The notes beneath the pieces were generated by a model. The model had not been told where the DNA came from. It did not search any database and saw nothing but the letters and a program-made list of their open reading frames with translations. Below, piece after piece: positions 1 to 5,855 of a DNA stretch of 7,507 bases. A program made the translations under genes and the position numbers. The stretch is from an uncultured Rothia sp. (lineage in GTDB: Bacteria > Actinomycetota > Actinomycetes > Actinomycetales > Micrococcaceae): assembly GCA_937935205.1 (NCBI GenBank), contig CALGXU010000524.1:1-7507 (forward strand), written 5' to 3'. Position 1 is the first letter of the stretch. The number at the start of each line of letters is the position of its first letter.

Positions 1-219
1 AAGGGGTGCGGGCTGTTCCGCTTCAGCTAGTGTACGCGCCCGATGAGGCATGTAAAAGAAGGGGAGTAGGTGTTCACCGTTCAAGAGCGGAGTGTAGCCT
101 GCGGCACCTTCACCCTAAAACGCGGTAAAATAAGGTTTGTCTGTCCATCCGTCCACACCCCAACCGCGTAGCCGCTGCATCGGCTCTGATCGTGAGGGGT
201 CGACTCATCAAGGAAGCTC
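1..219. other. Non-coding leader upstream of fabG
   Basis: No open frame in this stretch has a ribosome binding site or convincing protein. It holds the fabG promoter region. Small dyads visible are a 10-bp palindrome GGTGTTCACC at 69-78 and a short hairpin AGCCG-6 nt-CGGCT at 170-185 in the probable 5' UTR. No T-run terminator of an upstream gene can be made out. Confidence 0.5.
109..136 (+). promoter_or_regulatory. Candidate fabG promoter
   Basis: A TAAAAT hexamer at 126-131 (5 of 6 matches to the sigma-70 -10 consensus) overlaps TAAGGT at 131-136. TTCACC at 109-114 lies 16 nt before TAAGGT and could be a weak -35. The spacing to the better -10 (TAAAAT) is too short for this -35, so the exact assignment is uncertain. 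The site would give a leader of about 80 nt. Confidence 0.3.
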
Positions 220-936
220 ATGAGCGAGAACACTCCCAAGACCGTGCTGGTCACCGGCGGCAACCGAGGCATCGGCTACGAAATTGCCAAGGAATTCCAG
301 GCAGCAGGACACAACGTCTGCATCACCTACCGTAGCGGTGAAGCCCCCGAAGAATTTTTCGCCGTCAAGGCAGATGTGCGCGATGCCGACAGCATTAACG
401 AGGCATTCAAGGAAATTGAGGCAGAATTCGGCCCCGTGGAGGTGCTGGTCGCCAACGCAGGTATCACCCGCGACATGCTGCTGATGCGCATGAAGGAATC
501 CGACTTCACCGACGTTGTCGACACCAACCTCACCGGTTCTTTCCGTGTGGTTCAGCGCGCCATCAAGGGCATGCTGAAGCTCAAGCGCGGCCGCATCATC
601 CTCATCTCCTCCGTGGTGGGCCTGTACGGTTCGCCCGGCCAGGTCAACTACTCCGCCTCCAAGGCGGCACTGGTCGGCATGGCCCGCTCCATCACCCGCG
701 AGCTGGGCGGCCGCAACATCACCGCGAACGTGGTGGCACCGGGCTTCATTAACACCGCTATGACCGAGGTTCTGCCCGAAGAGACCAAGAAGAACTACCT
801 GGCATCCATCCCGGCTGGTCGCTTCGCTGAGGCTGAAGAGGTTGCTCGCGTGATTCGCTGGCTTGCATCCGATGAGGCTAGCTACATTTCTGGCGCTGTC
901 ATCCCCGTTGATGGCGGCCTGGGCATGGGTCACTAA
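220..936 (+). CDS. fabG: 3-oxoacyl-ACP reductase FabG (MabA-like)
   Basis: NADPH-dependent reduction of 3-oxoacyl-ACP to 3-hydroxyacyl-ACP in the type II fatty-acid elongation cycle, in the cytosol. The 238-residue protein is a complete classical short-chain dehydrogenase. The cofactor motif T12-G-G-N-R-G-I-G19 is followed by the NAG motif (79-81), the structural Asn103 and the catalytic residues Ser131, Tyr144 and Lys148 in YSASK. R38 after the second beta strand fits NADPH. The PGFI-x-T-x-M segment (174-181) and the C-terminus VDGGLGMGH closely resemble mycobacterial MabA/FabG1. The ATG at 220 is preceded by AAGGAAG (210-216). It leads a probable two-gene unit with the reductase 71 nt downstream, the same order as mabA-inhA. 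Codons are mostly C-ending, as expected for good expression. Family call is firm; the exact acyl chain range is not visible. Confidence 0.95.
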   Translation: MSENTPKTVLVTGGNRGIGYEIAKEFQAAGHNVCITYRSGEAPEEFFAVKADVRDADSINEAFKEIEAEFGPVEVLVANAGITRDMLLMRMKESDFTDVVDTNLTGSFRVVQRAIKGMLKLKRGRIILISSVVGLYGSPGQVNYSASKAALVGMARSITRELGGRNITANVVAPGFINTAMTEVLPEETKKNYLASIPAGRFAEAEEVARVIRWLASDEASYISGAVIPVDGGLGMGH

Positions 937-1007
937 CCCCACCCGTACGGACTGCATGAAGCGCCCGAGCGTGGGCGTACCCTTTCTAGACTTAAGGACA
1001 TAAAACT

Positions 1008-1751
1008 ATGGCACAGCTGACCGGCAAGACCATCATCATCACCGGCTCCTCCCGCGGCGTTGGCGCAGACACCGCACAGATTCTCGCCGCCGAGGGCGCG
1101 AACATTGTGGTGAACTACCGCTCTAAGGCACCGCGCGCGAACAAGATCGTCAAGGCTATTGAAGAGGCTGGCGGCAAGGCAATCGCAGTGCAGGCTGACG
1201 TGACCAACAGCGAGGACCTGCAGAACCTCGTCAACACCGCTGTGGAGACCTTCGGCTCCCTGGACTACCTGATCCTGAACGCTTCGGGCGGCATGGAAAC
1301 CGGCATGGGCGAAGACTACGCAATGCGCCTGAACCGTGACGCACAGCTGAACCTGGCACGCCTGGCTGCAGAGAAGATGCCCGAAGGCGCACGCATCGTG
1401 TTCGTGACCAGCCACCAGGCGCACTTCATTCGCGAAGTTGAGACCATGGACGAGTACAAGCCCGTCGCAGAGTCCAAGCGCGCAGGCGAAGACGCCCTGA
1501 TCGCCGAGATTCCCGCACTCTCCGAGAAGGGTATCTCCCTGGTCGTCGTATCCGCTGACATGATTGAAGGCACCGTCACCGCAACCCTGCTGAACCGCCT
1601 GCACCCCGGCGCTATTGAGCAGCGCCGCGAAACCGCTGGCAAGCTCTACACCGTCAACGAGTTCGCGCAGGAAATCGCGAAGATGGTCACCGCAGACGTT
1701 GAGACCGGCCACGTTGAGCTGGTCGGCGGCGCACGCGGCTTCATCGACTAA
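1008..1751 (+). CDS. SDR oxidoreductase, candidate enoyl-ACP reductase (FabL-like Y-x6-K)
   Basis: A 247-residue NAD(P)-dependent short-chain dehydrogenase. The N-terminus carries ITGSSRGVG (11-19), R38 after beta 2 (suggesting NADPH), AD-V at 63-65 and NAS at 91-93. The usual Y-x3-K pair is missing: Val sits four residues before Lys157 in ESKRAGEDAL. Tyr150 lies seven before it, giving Y-x6-K, the spacing known for the enoyl-ACP reductases FabI, InhA and FabL. Aligned by eye from memory, the segment resembles FabL of Bacillus (NY-x5-SK-A), as does TGSSRG. The gene lies where mycobacterial inhA lies, just after a MabA-like fabG. I infer trans-2-enoyl-ACP reduction; a divergent reductase of another substrate remains possible. 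The C-terminal part after 188 is unlike FabG. ATG at 1008 has AAGGA at 994-998. Confidence 0.85.
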   Translation: MAQLTGKTIIITGSSRGVGADTAQILAAEGANIVVNYRSKAPRANKIVKAIEEAGGKAIAVQADVTNSEDLQNLVNTAVETFGSLDYLILNASGGMETGMGEDYAMRLNRDAQLNLARLAAEKMPEGARIVFVTSHQAHFIREVETMDEYKPVAESKRAGEDALIAEIPALSEKGISLVVVSADMIEGTVTATLLNRLHPGAIEQRRETAGKLYTVNEFAQEIAKMVTADVETGHVELVGGARGFID

Positions 1752-1761
1752 TAACCCTGTA

Positions 1762-1849
1762 GCTATAGGTGCCGTTGCGGATGCGCCCGCCCCTCTAACA
1801 AGGTACATTTGATGAGGCACGCCGCCCCTGACGCGACGGCACCTATAGC
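1762..1849. repeat. Long intergenic inverted repeat (18-bp arms)
   Basis: Arms 1762-1779 and 1832-1849 pair over 18 bp: 14 perfect pairs (GCTATAGGTGCCGT with ACGGCACCTATAGC), one G-U wobble (1776/1835), then three more pairs. The 52-nt interior contains a direct repeat CCGCCCCT at 1787-1794 and 1822-1829. It begins 10 nt after the stop of the upstream reductase. There is no T-run after the right arm (CCCCTAAAGC follows), so it is not a standard intrinsic terminator. It could be an mRNA 3'-end structure, a regulatory RNA element or a very small TIR-bounded element. Confidence 0.7.
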
Positions 1850-1912
1850 CCCTAAAGCTTCGCGCGAGGAGCCCAATGTGGGGTACCCGCGCACTATGCG
1901 CCTACTGCACCG

Positions 1913-1930
1913 GCAACCAGGCTAGGTTGC
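1913..1930. repeat. Small hairpin upstream of ABC ATPase gene
   Basis: GCAACC (1913-1918) and GGTTGC (1925-1930) form a 6-bp stem with a 6-nt loop, 46 nt before the ATG at 1977. It lies in the probable leader of the ABC ATPase gene. No clear -35/-10 pair or operator role can be assigned. Confidence 0.3.
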
Positions 1931-1976
1931 GGGGTGGGGGCGCATCCCATCCATCTAACTCACTGGAAGAAGAACC

Positions 1977-2765
1977 ATGAGCACCGTACTCAACCTTCAG
2001 AATGTCTCCGTGATTCGCGGCGGCCGCAAGATTCTCAACGACGTTTCCTGGACTGTGAACGAAGGTGAACGCTGGGTCGTTCTGGGCCCCAACGGCGCCG
2101 GTAAGTCCACTCTGCTGTCGATTGCGGCAGCCCGCCTGCACCCGACCAGCGGCGAGGTTGAAATCCTTGATGAGACCCTCGGCGCTGTTGACGTGTTCGA
2201 CCTGCGCCCGCGCATTGGTCTGTCCTCCGGTGCTTCGGCAAACCAGATTCCCGCCAACGAGAAGGTTTCCGACGTTGTCGTGACCGCAGCGTACGCCGTG
2301 TCCGGTCGTTGGAAGGAAGAATACGACGTCATGGACGACGAGCGTGCCACCGAGCTGCTGGCTGACTGGGGTGTTGACACCCTCGCTGACCGCACCTTCG
2401 GCTCCCTCTCCGATGGCGAGCGCAAGCGTGCGCTGATTGCCCGCGCCCTCATGACTGACCCCGAGCTGCTGCTGCTGGATGAGCCTGGCGCAGGTATGGA
2501 CATCTCCGGCCGTGAGGACCTGGTCGAGCGTCTGACCGCACTTGCCGCTGACCCCTACGCACCGGCTACCGTGCTCATCACCCACCACCTCGAGGAAATC
2601 CCGGCGGGCTTCACCCACGCCCTGCTGATCCGTGACGGCGGCGTGGTCGCAGCCGGCCCGATTCTGTCCACCATTACCGAGGCGAACCTCGCAGCAACCT
2701 ACGACATGGACCTGGCTCTGACCGTCACCTCCGCGGGTCGTTACTCCGCGTTCAAGCGCGCATGA
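1977..2765 (+). CDS. Stand-alone ABC-type ATPase (ModF/YlmA-like)
   Basis: A 262-residue soluble ATP-binding cassette protein. Walker A is GPNGAGKST (37-45), the signature is LSDGE (144-148), Walker B LLLLDEP (164-170, catalytic Glu169) and the switch histidine is in THH (203-204). The segment SWTVNEGERW before Walker A is typical of the ModF/YlmA group. The Q-loop position after RIGL (79-82) holds Ser rather than Gln, and Arg14 stands where an A-loop aromatic residue usually lies. No membrane-spanning partner is encoded nearby, so classical transport is doubtful; a regulatory or ribosome-linked role is possible but not shown. The ATG at 1977 follows GGAAGAAG (1965-1972). The stop overlaps the start of the methyltransferase gene by ATGA. 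Substrate unknown. Confidence 0.9.
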   Translation: MSTVLNLQNVSVIRGGRKILNDVSWTVNEGERWVVLGPNGAGKSTLLSIAAARLHPTSGEVEILDETLGAVDVFDLRPRIGLSSGASANQIPANEKVSDVVVTAAYAVSGRWKEEYDVMDDERATELLADWGVDTLADRTFGSLSDGERKRALIARALMTDPELLLLDEPGAGMDISGREDLVERLTALAADPYAPATVLITHHLEEIPAGFTHALLIRDGGVVAAGPILSTITEANLAATYDMDLALTVTSAGRYSAFKRA

Positions 2766-3640
2766 GCCGTGCCCCGAAGCAGCTGAGCGCCGAACAGATC
2801 GCTGAGCGTGCCGAGCGTGTCTACGCCATCGAGTCGGTCACGGCTCTGGCGCAGGCACCCGAGCAGGCTTTGCGCTACTACACACAGCTGACCGATGTGA
2901 AGCTCCGTAGCGCCATGGAACCGCAGTGGGGTATTTACATTGCGGAGTCCTCGAAGGTGATTCGTCGTGCGCTCGCAGCAGGTCATCAGCCCGTTTCTTT
3001 CCTGATGAGTGAGAAGTGGGCTGATGATTTGGCGGATGTTTTGCGCGCCCATCCTGACACTCCCGCGTATGTGGGTAGTGAGGAGCAGTTGGAGCAGGTG
3101 ACCGGTTTTCATCTGCATCGTGGTGCGTTGGCGGCGATGGCTCGTCCGGCGCCGCAGCCTCTGGAGCGGTTGCTGCAGGGTGCGTCTCGCGTAGCGATTT
3201 TGGAAGATATTGTGGACCACACGAATGTGGGAGCTATTTTCCGTTCGGCTGCCGCGCTGAACGTGGATGCTGTGCTGGTGACTCCGCGGTGTGCTGATCC
3301 GCTGTACCGCCGCTCGATTCGCGTGTCGATGGGTACTGTTTTTCAGGTGCCGTGGGCTCGCTTGGAGTCGTGGCCCGCTGACTTGCAGACCCTGCACGAG
3401 CTGGGCTTTAAGAGCGCGGCGTTGGCTCTGGAAGAAGACTCGCTGAGCCTGGAGGAGCTGTCTGCTCGCCGGGATGAGAAGCTTGCGCTGATTCTGGGCA
3501 CGGAGGGGCACGGTCTGTCGCCCCGCACCTTGGCGGCGTGTGACGATACGGTGATGATTCCGATGTCGCACGGTGTGGATTCTTTGAATGTTGCGGCGGC
3601 GAGCGCCGTGGCGTTCTGGGAGACCCGCCCGCGTTCATAA
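2762..3640 (+). CDS. SpoU/TrmH-family RNA 2'-O-methyltransferase
   Basis: SAM-dependent methyltransferase of the SPOUT class, predicted to methylate a ribose 2'-OH in rRNA or tRNA in the cytosol. The 292-residue protein has an N-terminal substrate-binding region (about 38-130, including LTDVKLR and YIAESSKVIRRAL) and a C-terminal trefoil-knot domain. Motif 1 runs from Glu148 (EDI-x2-HTNVGAIFR, Asn155 and Arg161), motif 2 is LGTEGHGL (245-252) and motif 3 is IPM-x3-VDSLNVA (266-278). Its ATG overlaps the ABC ATPase stop as ATGA and lacks its own clear ribosome binding site, so translational coupling is likely. Codon use is less biased than in fabG, with many TTG, GAT and TTT codons around 3000-3350, suggesting lower expression. 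The exact nucleotide target cannot be read from sequence. Confidence 0.93.
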   Translation: MSRAPKQLSAEQIAERAERVYAIESVTALAQAPEQALRYYTQLTDVKLRSAMEPQWGIYIAESSKVIRRALAAGHQPVSFLMSEKWADDLADVLRAHPDTPAYVGSEEQLEQVTGFHLHRGALAAMARPAPQPLERLLQGASRVAILEDIVDHTNVGAIFRSAAALNVDAVLVTPRCADPLYRRSIRVSMGTVFQVPWARLESWPADLQTLHELGFKSAALALEEDSLSLEELSARRDEKLALILGTEGHGLSPRTLAACDDTVMIPMSHGVDSLNVAAASAVAFWETRPRS

Positions 3641-3648
3641 CCTGAGTT

Positions 3649-3674
3649 CTCACCTGGTTATTAACCCGCGTGAG
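3649..3674 (+). other. Possible stem-loop after the methyltransferase gene
   Basis: CTCAC (3649-3653) can pair with GTGAG (3670-3674), enclosing GGTTA-T-TAACC (3656-3666). It begins 9 nt after the stop codon at 3640. No T-run follows closely (a short CTTCTTC comes after), so it is only a weak candidate for a transcript end or mRNA 3' stabiliser. Confidence 0.3.
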
Positions 3675-3765
3675 TGCCTTCTTCGGGTGTGTTTGCGGTG
3701 TGTGGGTTGGTGTCTGTGAGGGAACGTACTGGGATTTAATCCGTGAAGGTGGTACCCTTAATGGG

Positions 3766-3790
3766 TTGTGCGCGCCCTATGCGGGCACAA
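3766..3790. promoter_or_regulatory. Inverted repeat, possible operator upstream of rpmE2
   Basis: TTGTGC (3766-3771) and GCACAA (3785-3790) form a perfect 6-bp dyad around a 13-nt centre. It lies about 60 bp upstream of the candidate rpmE2 -10 box. A second smaller dyad, TCGAT (3814-3818) with ATCGA (3827-3831), lies closer to the start. Neither resembles the AT-rich Zur box I know from actinobacteria. A regulator-binding role is inferred from symmetry only. Confidence 0.35.
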
Positions 3791-3846
3791 TGGTGATGCG
3801 CTCTGAGATTTTCTCGATAGCTGCACATCGAAAAACCTACTCCATC

Positions 3847-3854
3847 TATATAAG
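3847..3854 (+). promoter_or_regulatory. Candidate rpmE2 -10 element
   Basis: TATATAAG (3847-3854) offers TATATA or TATAAG as a -10 hexamer. No good -35 is seen at the expected distance (CACATC/GCACAT region). A start about 5-8 nt downstream would put the hairpin at 3856-3877 at the very 5' end of the transcript. Confidence 0.35.
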
Positions 3855-3855
3855 G

Positions 3856-3877
3856 GCTACTGGCAAAATCCAGTAGC
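3856..3877 (+). promoter_or_regulatory. rpmE2 5'-UTR hairpin
   Basis: A perfect 8-bp stem, GCTACTGG (3856-3863) with CCAGTAGC (3870-3877), has loop CAAAAT and ends 4 nt before the GAAGG ribosome binding site (3882-3886). The place and symmetry suggest control of translation or mRNA stability, for instance autogenous binding by L31, but no consensus is known to me. Confidence 0.5.
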
Positions 3878-3892
3878 AGAAGAAGGTAATCA

Positions 3893-4147
3893 ATGAAGGC
3901 AGAAATCCACCCGGACTACAACCTGGTTCTGTTCCGCGACCTCGCATCCGGCAAGGTCTTCCTGACCCGTTCCACCATGACCTCGGACAAGACCGAGAAG
4001 TGGGAAGACGGCAACGAGTACCCGATCGTCGAGGTTGAAATCTCGTCCGAGTCGCACCCGTTCTACACCGGTAAGCAGCGCATCATGGACTCCGCAGGTC
4101 GCGTCGAGCGCTTCAACGCACGCTTCGGCAACTTCGGCAAGAAGTAA
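3893..4147 (+). CDS. rpmE2: Type B 50S ribosomal protein L31
   Basis: A component of the large ribosomal subunit near the central protuberance, bridging the subunits. The 84-residue protein begins MKAEIHPDYN and contains VFLTRSTMTS and the C-terminal HPFYTGKQR ... VERFNARF pattern of L31. It has no cysteine at all, so it lacks the CxxC zinc ligands of type A L31 and belongs to the zinc-independent type B (YkgM-like). In several bacteria type B L31 replaces the zinc form in zinc starvation under Zur control; no Zur-like box is visible here. The ATG at 3893 follows GAAGG (3882-3886). The gene appears to be a single-gene unit with its own leader and terminator. Codons are strongly biased, as expected for a ribosomal protein. 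Confidence 0.96.
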   Translation: MKAEIHPDYNLVLFRDLASGKVFLTRSTMTSDKTEKWEDGNEYPIVEVEISSESHPFYTGKQRIMDSAGRVERFNARFGNFGKK

Positions 4148-4180
4148 ATCTTCTGTCCCAGTTTTGCTCTATAGCGAAAT

Positions 4181-4230
4181 CAATGCCCCGTTCTCCTTGG
4201 CTTTCAGGGAGGCGGGGCATTGTGCGTTTT
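4181..4230 (+). terminator. Intrinsic terminator after rpmE2
   Basis: A perfect 10-bp stem, CAATGCCCCG (4181-4190) with CGGGGCATTG (4213-4222), is extended inward by CTCC/GGAG (4193-4196 with 4208-4211). TGCGTTTT follows, with a T4 run at 4227-4230. It starts 33 nt after the rpmE2 stop. Confidence 0.8.
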
Positions 4231-4472
4231 ACGGTGAGAGCTGAAATATTCGCCCAAACGTGAGGAAAGTTGTAGTGTAAAACCTTTCGTTCGCCGGTGC
4301 GCAAACCCACTGACAGCGTTACAATGGGAAAGTATTTTGCGAGCTGTGCATTTTCTGTGCCCTCCAGCGCCGCCCCGTATCGGCGGGTTATTTCCGGCTC
4401 TCTGCATTCTAGAGACTTCGCTGGATGCGCTGCGCACCTCGCGTATCACCACCTCAAACAAAGGACAACTTA
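4231..4472 (+). promoter_or_regulatory. Leader and promoter region of the LCP gene
   Basis: About 240 bp without a supported gene. A good -10 candidate, TACAAT (4320-4325, 5 of 6 matches), has no clear -35 at 16-18 nt upstream. If used it gives a 5' UTR near 140 nt. Within that, CCGCC (4370-4374) can pair with GGCGG (4382-4386) before GTTATTT, a weak hairpin. An in-frame upstream ATG at 4425 has no ribosome binding site. Confidence 0.35.
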
Positions 4473-5678
4473 ATGAGCGACGCTCACTCTGAACCGTCGC
4501 AGAAGAAGAAATGGGTCAAGCGTATTCTGCTGATCCTGCTGATTCTTCTGCTGGTTATTACCCTCGGTATTGGTTTCTTTATTTGGCGTGCTGGCCACAC
4601 CTGGGATAGCAAGACCGAGAAGTTTGACTCCATCACTAAGGTGGATGAAGACCTCAGCAAAATTAAGGAGCAGCTTGGCGAGGCTAAGAAGCTCAACGTG
4701 ACGGAGCTGAAGGCTCCGACCGTCACCAACTCGGATACCGGCAAGAACGGTGCTAATGGCGAGAACGGCTCCGCAGATGGTGGCTCCGATGCTGCTGCGG
4801 CTCTTGCAGCTAACGCGAGCGATCACGATAAGGACGGCGACGGCATCCTGGATGACGGTTACAGCTACGATGTCGTGAAGGGCCCGGGTAAGAACATCCT
4901 GCTGCTCGGTAGCGATACCCGTTCCGGTTCTGAGGCTGCTCTGGTGAGCGGTTCCCGTGCCGACACCATCATGCTGATGCACATTCCCGCCGACGGCAAG
5001 GGCGTGTACCTGGTTTCGATTATGCGTGATACCTGGGTGAATATCCCCGGCTACGGCGCGGCAAAGATTAACGCGGCGCTGAACTACGGCGGTATTTCTC
5101 TGCAGGTGGCAACCGTTGAGAACCTGCTGGGCATCAAGATTGATCACGTGGCCGAGATTGAGTTCGAAGGCTTCAAGTCTTTGGTGAACTCTATTGGTGG
5201 CGTGGATGTCCAGGTACCTTTCAACTTCGATATCAATGCGTGGTCTTTCAAGCAGGGTATGCAGCATATGGACGGCGGCGCGGCACTTGCCTTCGTGCGT
5301 GCACGTTACCAGTTCGCTGATGGTGACTACCAGCGTGTTCGTAACCAGCGTGCGTTCCTGCGCGGTCTGTACAGCACGATGAAGTCTAAGGGTGCACTGG
5401 AGAATGTGGGCTCTTTCCAGTCTGCTGTTGAGTCTATTGCTGGTTATATGCGCGTGGACTCCGGTCTGGATGCAGCGCAGATTGCCCAGATTGCGGCTCC
5501 GGTGATTACCAGCGGTGACACCACCATGCGCATGACCACCCTGCCGAATGCTGGCCCGGGTTGGTCCTACGATGGTCAGTCGATTGTTATCGTAAACCAG
5601 GCTGCGAACGCTAACCTGTCCTATGCTTTGCAACATGACACGATGGATCAGTTCATGGCGACTTACGGTCAGGACTAA
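4473..5678 (+). CDS. LytR-CpsA-Psr (LCP) family glycopolymer ligase
   Basis: Membrane-anchored enzyme expected to transfer undecaprenyl-linked glycopolymers to peptidoglycan outside the cell. With the ATG at 4473 (AAAGGA at 4460-4465) the protein has 401 residues; an in-frame ATG at 4425 lacks such a site. A short Lys-rich cytoplasmic end (KKKWVKR, 11-17) precedes one membrane helix (18-39). The linker 42-116 is charged, then Gly/Asn/Ala rich. Residues 117-129 form a D-x-D-x-D-G calcium-loop-like motif. The LCP domain starts near 139 (NILLLGSDTR) and shows R162-A-D-T165, MRDTWVNIPGYG (184-195) with Arg185 and Asp186, KINAAL (198-203), VRAR (275-278) and the D285-x2-R288-x-R290-x-Q292 motif. 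It is the sole gene of its unit, ended by a strong terminator. The polymer transferred is unknown. Confidence 0.93.
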   Translation: MSDAHSEPSQKKKWVKRILLILLILLLVITLGIGFFIWRAGHTWDSKTEKFDSITKVDEDLSKIKEQLGEAKKLNVTELKAPTVTNSDTGKNGANGENGSADGGSDAAAALAANASDHDKDGDGILDDGYSYDVVKGPGKNILLLGSDTRSGSEAALVSGSRADTIMLMHIPADGKGVYLVSIMRDTWVNIPGYGAAKINAALNYGGISLQVATVENLLGIKIDHVAEIEFEGFKSLVNSIGGVDVQVPFNFDINAWSFKQGMQHMDGGAALAFVRARYQFADGDYQRVRNQRAFLRGLYSTMKSKGALENVGSFQSAVESIAGYMRVDSGLDAAQIAQIAAPVITSGDTTMRMTTLPNAGPGWSYDGQSIVIVNQAANANLSYALQHDTMDQFMATYGQD

Positions 5679-5691
5679 GGTCTGACTCCTT

Positions 5692-5734
5692 GCGGGGGTG
5701 AAAGCTGATGAGGCTTTCGCCCCCGCTGGTTTTT
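5692..5734 (+). terminator. Intrinsic terminator of the LCP gene
   Basis: GCGGGGGTGAAAGC (5692-5705) pairs with GCTTTCGCCCCCGC (5713-5726) over 14 bp with one G-U wobble and loop TGATGAG. TGG and a T5 run (5730-5734) follow. It lies 13 nt after the LCP stop. Confidence 0.93.
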
Positions 5735-5781
5735 AACTGGCGTTCCTAGCACGCTTATAGCGCTCAGGTTGAAGGGCACAC

Positions 5782-5826
5782 AAAAAGGGCGGCTACCTCA
5801 CCGTGATGGTGGGGTAGCCGCCCCTT
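5782..5826 (-). terminator. Intrinsic terminator of the minus-strand HIRAN-like gene
   Basis: A 16-bp stem (5787-5802 with 5808-5823, one wobble, loop GTGAT) is followed on the minus strand by TTTTT (5786-5782). It lies about 30 nt beyond the stop codon at 5856-5858. On the plus strand only TT follows, so it serves mainly the minus-strand gene. It stands back to back with the LCP terminator. Confidence 0.9.
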
Positions 5827-5855
5827 CGTATCTTTACGCTCTGTCGTGGAGGAGT

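Noticed and set aside
208..957. Long minus-strand open frame opposite fabG
   Set aside because: Antisense shadow of a well-identified reductase gene; no ribosome binding site and low-complexity His/Gly-rich translation.
933..1820. Long minus-strand open frame opposite the second reductase
   Set aside because: Antisense shadow produced by biased codons; the plus strand encodes a clear SDR protein with a ribosome binding site.
1762..1849. Inverted repeat as an insertion sequence
   Set aside because: The interior is only 52 nt with no coding capacity and there is no immediate target-site duplication; kept only as an unexplained repeat.
3670..3876. 68-residue plus-strand frame in the rpmE2 leader
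   Set aside because: GTG start without ribosome binding site, runs through the promoter and hairpin of rpmE2, and the translation is not protein-like.
3641..3892. Zur box upstream of rpmE2
   Set aside because: No sequence like the AT-rich TGAAAATGATTTTCA-type palindrome was found by eye on either strand.
4425..4472. Upstream in-frame start extending the LCP protein by 16 residues
   Set aside because: No ribosome binding site before 4425, whereas 4473 has AAAGGA at 7 nt and yields a typical short Lys-rich cytoplasmic end.
4470..5636. Long minus-strand open frame opposite the LCP gene
   Set aside because: Antisense shadow; the plus-strand protein has a membrane anchor and all LCP motifs.
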